From positions 2,666,001-2,730,000 of the forward strand of contig NC_010407.1 of the NCBI RefSeq assembly GCF_000069225.1: DNA of 64,000 nt, in the 5' to 3' direction. Source of the stretch: Clavibacter sepedonicus (GTDB lineage Bacteria; Actinomycetota; Actinomycetes; Actinomycetales; Microbacteriaceae). A program made the position numbers and the translations under genes. Below are positions 58,844-64,000 of the stretch, in pieces. The notes below the pieces were generated by a model. It had not been told where the DNA came from, did not search any database, and saw only the letters and a list, made by a program, of their open reading frames with translations. Each line of letters starts with the position of its first letter. Position 1 is the first letter of the stretch.

Positions 58844-59584
58844 GTGGACCAGATCCAGAGCGTCCTCTCCGGCCAGCTCCTCGTCGCGGTGCCGCTCGCG
58901 CTGCTCGCGGGCCTGGTCTCGTTCGCGTCGCCGTGCGTGCTGCCGCTCGTGCCCGGCTACCTCGGGTACATCGGCGGCATGGCGGAGGCGAAGGGCGGAT
59001 CGGCGACGCGTCGCCGGCTGCTCCTCGGCACGGCGCTGTTCGTGCTCGGCTTCTCCGCCGTCTTCATCGTCACCACGCTCGTCTCGGCCACGGCCGGCTT
59101 CTGGCTCATGCGCTGGCAGGACGTCATCACGCGCATCCTCGGCGTGGTCCTCATCGTCATGGGACTCGTCTTCACCGGTCGGCTCGGCTTCCTGCAGCGG
59201 CAGGTGAAGAGCTCGTGGCGCCCGGCGACCGGCCTCGCGGGCGCGCCGCTCCTCGGCGTCGTGTTCGGCATCGGCTGGGCGCCCTGCATCGGCCCGACGC
59301 TCGCCGTCGTCATCTCCATGAGCCTCACCTCGGCCGACGCGGGCCGCGGCGTGCTGCTCGGGGTGGCCTACTGCATCGGGCTCGGCGTGCCGTTCCTCCT
59401 CGTGGCCCTCGGCCTCGGCTGGATGACGCGCACCGTCGGGTTCCTCCGTCGCCACATCCGCACCCTCAACCTCGTGGGGGGAGCGCTGCTGGTCATCACC
59501 GGCGTGCTCATGGTCTCCGGCCTCTGGTCGGCGTGGATGCTCCAGCTCCAGGGGGTGATCGCCACGTATGTCCCGGCCATCTGA
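58844..59584 (+). CDS. ccdA: Cytochrome c biogenesis protein CcdA
   Basis: A 246-aa membrane protein with six helices. The two redox Cys lie in FASPCVLPLVPGYLGYIGG and GWAPCIGPTLA, in helices 1 and 4. It moves electrons from cytoplasmic thioredoxin to the ResA-like protein. It starts at GTG 58844 directly after the previous TAG and overlaps resB by 17 bp. Confidence 0.93.
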   Translation: MDQIQSVLSGQLLVAVPLALLAGLVSFASPCVLPLVPGYLGYIGGMAEAKGGSATRRRLLLGTALFVLGFSAVFIVTTLVSATAGFWLMRWQDVITRILGVVLIVMGLVFTGRLGFLQRQVKSSWRPATGLAGAPLLGVVFGIGWAPCIGPTLAVVISMSLTSADAGRGVLLGVAYCIGLGVPFLLVALGLGWMTRTVGFLRRHIRTLNLVGGALLVITGVLMVSGLWSAWMLQLQGVIATYVPAI

Positions 59585-61214
59585 CCACGTCGACTCCCCG
59601 CGGCAGGCGCCGCGCGAGGGGGCGCCCATCACGCAGCCCAAGCTCGGCTTCCTCGGCACGCTGCGGTGGTTCTGGCGTCAGCTCACGAGCATGCGCACGG
59701 CGCTGTTCCTGCTGCTGATGCTCGCGTTCGCAGCGATCCCCGGATCCCTCGTGCCGCAGCGCAGCTCCGACCCGAACGGCGTGACGCAGTTCCGCGCCGA
59801 CAACCCGGACCTGTACCCGATCCTCGACAAGCTCCAGGTGTTCGACACGTACAGCTCCGTCTGGTTCTCCTCCATCTACCTGCTGCTGTTCATCAGCCTC
59901 ATCGGCTGCGTCGTGCCGCGCGCCAAGCACCACTTCGATGCGCTCCGCCAGGCGCCGCCCAAGACGCCCGCCCGGCTCTCCCGCCTCGCCGGGTACACGA
60001 CGCGGGCGACCACCGCGGATCCGGTCGACGCGATCCGCCAGGCGCGCGCGCTGCTCAAGCGCCAGCGCTACCGCACCGTCCTCGTCGACGACGCGTCGGA
60101 CGCGGGCGGCGTGCTCTCCGTCTCGGCCGAGCGCGGCTACATGCGCGAGACCGGCAACCTGGTCTTCCACTCCGCGCTCGTGGGGATCCTCGTCACGGTC
60201 GGCATCGGCGGCGGCTTCGGCTACTCCGGGCAGAAGGTGCTCGTGGAGGGGCAGTCGTTCGTGAACACGCTCTCCACCTTCGACTCGTTCAACCCGGGCC
60301 GCTTCTTCGACGACTCATCGCTCACCCCGTACCGCGTGAAGCTCAACGCCCTGCACGTGCAGTACGAGCAGGAGAACCCGAACGCCATCGGCCAGCCGCT
60401 CGACTTCACGGCCGACGTCACCGCGGACGTGCCGGGCGGACAGCCGCAGGACCGCGAGGTGAAGGTCAATGACCCTCTGGCCATCGGCGGCACCGACATG
60501 TACCTGCTCGGCAACGGGTACGCGCCGCACGTGACGGTGCGTGATCCCCAGGGCACCGTCGTCTACAGCGCCGACGTGCCGTTCCTCCCGCAGGATGCGA
60601 AGCTCACGTCCCTCGGCGTCGTCAAGGTGCCGGACGGGCTGCGCGAGCAGGTCGGGATGCTCGGCTTCTTCTACCCGACGCAGGGCGCGGAGAAGGCGCC
60701 GTTCTTCTCCTCCTACCCCGACCTCGACAACCCGCTGCTGACGTTGAACGTCTACACGGGTGACCTCGGGATCGACGGCGGCGTGCCGACGTCCGTCTAC
60801 ACGCTCGACACGGGGAACCTGACGCAGCTCACCGGCGGCAAGACGGGCGTCCAGTCCATCGAGCTCGCCCCCGGCCAGACGACGGACCTGCCCGACGGCC
60901 TCGGCAGCGTGAGCCTCGACTCCGTGCCGCGCTTCGTCTCGTTCGACGTGCACCACGACCCGACGCAGCGCTGGGTGCTGCTGTTCGCGATCCTCGTGCT
61001 CGGCGGCCTGCTCACCTCCCTCTTCGTGCCGCGCCGGCGCGTGTGGGTGAAGGCGGTGCCGCAGGCCGACGGATCCACGACCCTCGAGTACGCGGGACTC
61101 GCCCGCGGCGAGGACCCCACGCTGGAGGCCGCCGTCGCGGCCCTGGCCTCCACGCACGTCGCCGGTCTCACGCCGGACGCCGTGTCAGATGCAGAAGTTA
61201 GGCTCCACTCGTGA
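59568..61214 (+). CDS. resB: Cytochrome c biogenesis protein ResB (Ccs1)
   Basis: A 548-aa membrane protein. Helices include TALFLLLMLAFAAIPGSLVP and SIYLLLFISLIGCVVPR, then GNLVFHSALVGILVTVGIGG and a C-terminal WVLLFAILVLGGLLTSLFVP, with a large extracytoplasmic domain between (~240-460). With CcsB it forms the system II haem exporter/cytochrome c synthase. It overlaps ccdA by 17 bp. Its last codons contain the -10 box of ccsB. Confidence 0.93.
   Translation: MSRPSDHVDSPRQAPREGAPITQPKLGFLGTLRWFWRQLTSMRTALFLLLMLAFAAIPGSLVPQRSSDPNGVTQFRADNPDLYPILDKLQVFDTYSSVWFSSIYLLLFISLIGCVVPRAKHHFDALRQAPPKTPARLSRLAGYTTRATTADPVDAIRQARALLKRQRYRTVLVDDASDAGGVLSVSAERGYMRETGNLVFHSALVGILVTVGIGGGFGYSGQKVLVEGQSFVNTLSTFDSFNPGRFFDDSSLTPYRVKLNALHVQYEQENPNAIGQPLDFTADVTADVPGGQPQDREVKVNDPLAIGGTDMYLLGNGYAPHVTVRDPQGTVVYSADVPFLPQDAKLTSLGVVKVPDGLREQVGMLGFFYPTQGAEKAPFFSSYPDLDNPLLTLNVYTGDLGIDGGVPTSVYTLDTGNLTQLTGGKTGVQSIELAPGQTTDLPDGLGSVSLDSVPRFVSFDVHHDPTQRWVLLFAILVLGGLLTSLFVPRRRVWVKAVPQADGSTTLEYAGLARGEDPTLEAAVAALASTHVAGLTPDAVSDAEVRLHS
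61199..61204 (+). promoter_or_regulatory. -10 box of leaderless ccsB promoter
   Basis: TAGGCT, inside the end of resB, six bases before GTG 61211. Confidence 0.5.
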
Positions 61215-62236
61215 ACACGGCCATGCTCGACGACGTCTCCCTCATCGCGCTCATCGTCGCGATGGGGCTCTACGCGGCCGCGTTCATCGCGTTCGCCCTC
61301 GACCTCGCGCGGCGCTCCGCGCTCGTGGCGGACGCGGCCACCACCGCGGCACGTCAGCCCTCCGCCGTCGGCGCCACCGCCGCGCGCCGCGGAGGCACCA
61401 CCACCATCGAGCGCGAGCCCGCGTCGTCAGGCGGTGGCCGCGTCGCCACCGGGCCGGGCGCGCCCGTCGCCGCCGGCCGATCCCTCAGCCTCAACGTCGC
61501 CATGGTTCTGCTCGTCGTCGGGTTCGTCGCGCACGCGATCGCCACCGTGCTGCGGGGCCTCGCCGCCTCGCGCGTGCCGTGGGCCAACATGTACGAGTTC
61601 GCCATGACCGGCACGCTGCTCATCCTCAGCGTCTACCTCATCGTGCTCACGCGCCGCGACCTGCGCTTCCTCGGCACCTTCGTCACGGGCCTCATCCTCA
61701 TCCTGCTGGGCATCGCGGTGGTCCAGTACCGCGTCGAGGTGGCACCGCTGCCGCCGTCGCTGCAGTCGTACTGGCTCGTGATCCACGTCTTCGTCGCCGC
61801 GCTCGGCACCGGCTTCTTCGCCCTCGCGTTCGCGCTCTCGGGCGTGCAGCTGCTGCAGTTCCGGCGCGAGTCGCTGGCCGCCGACGCGCAGGCCGCCAAG
61901 ATGCGCTTCCTCGCCACGCTGCCCGACTCGGTCACGCTCGAGTCGATGGCGTACCGCCTCAACATCGTGGGCTTCATCTTCTGGACCTTCACGCTCATGG
62001 CCGGCGCCGTCTGGGCCGAGCGCGCGTGGGGCCGCTACTGGGGCTGGGACACCAAGGAGGTCTGGACCTTCATCATCTGGGTGCTCTACGCCGGCTACAT
62101 CCACGCGCGGGCCACGCGCGGCTGGCGCGGGTCGCGCTCGGCGTGGCTCGCCATCATCGGGTTCTCCGCCGTCATGTTCAACTTCGGCGTCGTCAACGTG
62201 TTCTTCAAGGGGCTGCACACCTACAGCGGGCTGTAG
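61211..62236 (+). CDS. ccsB: Cytochrome c biogenesis protein CcsB (ResC)
   Basis: A 341-aa membrane protein with about eight helices and a tryptophan-rich WWD-type haem-binding loop near the C-terminus (GRYWGWDTKEVWTFIIWVLY). Conserved His residues lie in WLVIHVFVAALGTGFFALAF and in GLHTYSGL at the end. It starts at GTG 61211, overlapping the resB stop by 4 bp. It is the haem-handling partner of ResB. Confidence 0.94.
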   Translation: MNTAMLDDVSLIALIVAMGLYAAAFIAFALDLARRSALVADAATTAARQPSAVGATAARRGGTTTIEREPASSGGGRVATGPGAPVAAGRSLSLNVAMVLLVVGFVAHAIATVLRGLAASRVPWANMYEFAMTGTLLILSVYLIVLTRRDLRFLGTFVTGLILILLGIAVVQYRVEVAPLPPSLQSYWLVIHVFVAALGTGFFALAFALSGVQLLQFRRESLAADAQAAKMRFLATLPDSVTLESMAYRLNIVGFIFWTFTLMAGAVWAERAWGRYWGWDTKEVWTFIIWVLYAGYIHARATRGWRGSRSAWLAIIGFSAVMFNFGVVNVFFKGLHTYSGL

Positions 62237-62275
62237 CCGCTCGGGCTGCCGCCGCTCGCGCTGCCGCCGATCGGG

Positions 62276-63259
62276 TCACGCGCGGGCGAGCACGGCGTGC
62301 GTGCGGCGGATCCGGTCGAGCCACCAGGCGCGGCGGTCGGCGTCGGCAGCGTGGGCGTCCAGGAGGCTCGCGTCCGGCGTCACGCGCCGCACCGGGATCC
62401 GGCCGTCGACCGGCACGAGCGGCTCGGCCACCACGTCCTCGACGAAGAGCGAGACCGTGCCGAGGCCGCAGTCGTGCGGGAGCTCGGGGATCGCGGCCGC
62501 GAGGTGCGCGGCCATCGAGATCCCGACGCTCGTGTCGAGCGCGCTCGAGACCACCACGGGCAGGCCCGCGTCGCGGGTGATCCGCAGCGCGCGGTGGATC
62601 CCGCCGAGCGGCTGCGCCTTGATCACCAGCAGGTCGGCGGCGCCGGCCCGGGCGACCCGCAGCGGGTCATCGGCCTTGCGCACGCTCTCATCGGCGGCGA
62701 TCGGCACGCCCAGGTGGCGGATCCGCCCGCGCAGCTCGGCGAGCTCCTCCACCGACGCGCACGGCTGCTCCGCGTACTCGAGGTCGTGCTCCGCGAGGGC
62801 GTGGATCGCGTGCTCCGCCTCGTCGACGTTCCATGCCGCGTTCGCGTCGATGCGCACGCGGCCCTCGGGGCCGAGCAGGCGGCGCACCTCGGCGACGCGC
62901 GTCACGTCGTCCGCGAGCGTCGTGCCGCGCTCGGCGACCTTGACCTTCGCGGTGCGGCAGCCCGGGAAGCGCGCGAGCACCTCGGCGACGCGCGACGCCT
63001 CGACGGCGGGGATCGTCGCGTTCACGAGCACGTGGTCCCGCAGGGGCGCGGGCGGCGCGGTCCACCCGAAGTCGAACGCGGCGACGAGCCAGGCGGCGGA
63101 CTCGGCGTCGTCGTACTCCGTGAACGGCGAGAACTCCGTCCAGCCGAGCGGCCCCTCGATCAGCACGGCCTCGCGCACGTCGAGGCCGCGAAAGCGCGTG
63201 CGGAGCGGCAGGGCGACGACGCGGGCGGTGGCGAGGAGGTCATCGAGGGCGGGGAGCAT
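62276..63259 (-). CDS. menC: o-Succinylbenzoate synthase (menaquinone biosynthesis)
   Basis: A 327-aa enolase-superfamily enzyme dehydrating SHCHC to o-succinylbenzoate. Catalytic KxK is in CRTAKVKVAERG; metal ligands are in VRIDANAAWNVDEA (Asp), LEYAEQPC (Glu) and IAADESVR (Asp); the second lysine is in LLVIKAQPLGG. A GAGGCT box sits six bases before ATG 63259. It is divergent from menB. Confidence 0.93.
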   Translation of the reverse strand: MLPALDDLLATARVVALPLRTRFRGLDVREAVLIEGPLGWTEFSPFTEYDDAESAAWLVAAFDFGWTAPPAPLRDHVLVNATIPAVEASRVAEVLARFPGCRTAKVKVAERGTTLADDVTRVAEVRRLLGPEGRVRIDANAAWNVDEAEHAIHALAEHDLEYAEQPCASVEELAELRGRIRHLGVPIAADESVRKADDPLRVARAGAADLLVIKAQPLGGIHRALRITRDAGLPVVVSSALDTSVGISMAAHLAAAIPELPHDCGLGTVSLFVEDVVAEPLVPVDGRIPVRRVTPDASLLDAHAADADRRAWWLDRIRRTHAVLARA

Positions 63260-63301
63260 GGAACCAGCCTCGCACCCGCGGGCGCCCGGCGGGGTGCCGC
63301 C

Positions 63302-63307
63302 TAGGCT
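63302..63307 (+). promoter_or_regulatory. -10 box of leaderless menB promoter
   Basis: TAGGCT six bases before ATG 63314. Confidence 0.55.
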
Positions 63308-63313
63308 GGACGC

Positions 63314-64000
63314 ATGGTGAAGCAGGTCTCTGACATCCACGATCCCACCCGCTGGCGCGACGTCCCCCTCGCGGAGGACTTCACCGACATCACCTACCAC
63401 CACGACCTCACGGGCCGGATCGCGCGCATCGCGTTCGACCGGCCCGAGGTGCGGAACGCGTTCCGTCCGCGTACGGTCGACGAGCTGTACCAGGCGCTCG
63501 ACGACGCCCGGCAGGATCCGCGCATCGGCGTCGTGCTCCTCACCGGCAACGGGCCCAGCCCGAAGGACGGCGGCTGGGCGTTCTGCAGCGGCGGCGACCA
63601 GCGGATCCGCGGACGCGACGGCTACAAGTACGGCGAGGGCGAGACCGCGGAGGGCGTCGACCCGGCGCGCGCCGGACGCCTGCACATCCTCGAGGTGCAG
63701 CGGCTGATCCGCTTCATGCCGAAGGTCGTCATCGCGGTCGTCCCCGGCTGGGCGGCCGGCGGCGGGCACTCGCTGCACGTGGTGTGCGACCTGACGATCG
63801 CCTCCGCCGAGCACGGCCGCTTCAAGCAGACCGACGCGGACGTCGGCTCGTTCGACGGCGGCTACGGATCCGCGTACTTCGCCCGCCAGGTCGGCCAGAA
63901 GGCCGCGCGCGAGGTGTTCTTCCTCGCCGAGGAGCACAGCGCCCAGCGCATGTACGAGATGGGCGCGGTGAACCGCGTCGTCCCGCACGCCGAGCTGGAG
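63314..64000 (+). CDS. menB: 1,4-dihydroxy-2-naphthoyl-CoA synthase (3' end outside window)
   Basis: The first 229 codons of a crotonase-fold enzyme that closes the naphthoquinone ring in menaquinone synthesis. ITYHHDLTGRIARIAFDRPE with VRNAFRP at the start, then WAFCSGGDQRIRGRDGYKY (the MenB-specific GGDQ block), VIAVVPGWAAGGGHSLHVVC (oxyanion-hole loop) and QTDADVGSFDGGYGSAYFAR. The reading frame is open to the window end. Confidence 0.94.
   Translation, partial: MVKQVSDIHDPTRWRDVPLAEDFTDITYHHDLTGRIARIAFDRPEVRNAFRPRTVDELYQALDDARQDPRIGVVLLTGNGPSPKDGGWAFCSGGDQRIRGRDGYKYGEGETAEGVDPARAGRLHILEVQRLIRFMPKVVIAVVPGWAAGGGHSLHVVCDLTIASAEHGRFKQTDADVGSFDGGYGSAYFARQVGQKAAREVFFLAEEHSAQRMYEMGAVNRVVPHAELE

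Noticed and set aside
1..64000. CRISPR array
   Set aside because: No set of regularly spaced identical repeats was seen; the only repeats are operators, IS ends and hairpins.
1..64000. tRNA or rRNA genes
   Set aside because: No cloverleaf-like or rRNA-like stretch noticed in the intergenic regions.

Overview
The window is a stretch of chromosome from a very high-GC actinobacterium of the Microbacteriaceae, most likely Clavibacter. Sampled native lines run about 70-80% GC. Other pointers are a bS22-type mini ribosomal protein, a BldC-like regulator, GTG/TTG starts, many leaderless promoters, archaeal-genre aspartyl-tRNA synthetase, system II cytochrome c maturation with menaquinone genes, and an IS481-family element of about 1,055 bp that resembles those known from Clavibacter.

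Layout. 1-8,900 is a molybdenum block: a DUF2064/methyltransferase pair, a membrane-anchored sulfite-oxidase-like molybdoenzyme with its small membrane partner, a GT87 membrane protein, a Mop-domain regulator with modABC, then moaA and moaD. 8,900-12,120 is a low-GC foreign island (sampled lines 35-47% GC) carrying a Septu-like pair: an SMC/ABC-type ATPase overlapped by an HNH nuclease gene. 12,120-24,830 is metabolic and regulatory: a VOC protein, a YtrA-type GntR regulator with a membrane target, a LacI-controlled gene fusing a Gfo/Idh/MocA oxidoreductase to an aldo/keto reductase, a MarR/stress-protein pair, a GNAT protein, an unrecognised 423-aa protein, a MoeB-rhodanese protein, a GT39 protein, and a hydrolase divergent from a CGNR regulator. 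24,883-26,846 holds an IS inserted exactly into a CTAG that is the shared stop of two convergent genes. 26,900-39,250 is housekeeping: a winged-helix regulator, upp, tadA, a cation efflux protein, proC, Ktr/Trk potassium uptake, ArsR and BldC-like regulators, bS22, a HAD enzyme, a glutaredoxin-like protein and an ABC exporter. 39,320-49,420 has a DUF7882-like protein, a frameshifted kinase-like gene, an LCP protein, aspS, pxpABC (5-oxoprolinase), a DUF2510 protein and a class II UvrA. 49,590-56,151 is a galactoside regulon: GH42 beta-galactosidase, a frameshifted binding protein, two permeases and a LacI regulator, with three related operators in the central divergent promoter. 56,231-64,000 has a group 2 sigma factor, a histidine phosphatase, the ResA-CcdA-ResB-CcsB cytochrome c assembly operon, menC and the start of menB.

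Genome-scale signals. (1) GGATCC is strongly over-represented in native DNA and I saw none in the foreign island or the IS, like a highly iterated palindrome. (2) At least twelve genes have a TANNNT box exactly six bases before their ATG/GTG, which points to leaderless transcripts. (3) Three otherwise good genes carry one-base indels in or beside G runs, which could be real inactivation or assembly error.

The best candidate for a defence system is the ATPase/HNH island. Its ATPase appears to have lost one base near codon 34, so its activity in this strain needs resequencing to judge.
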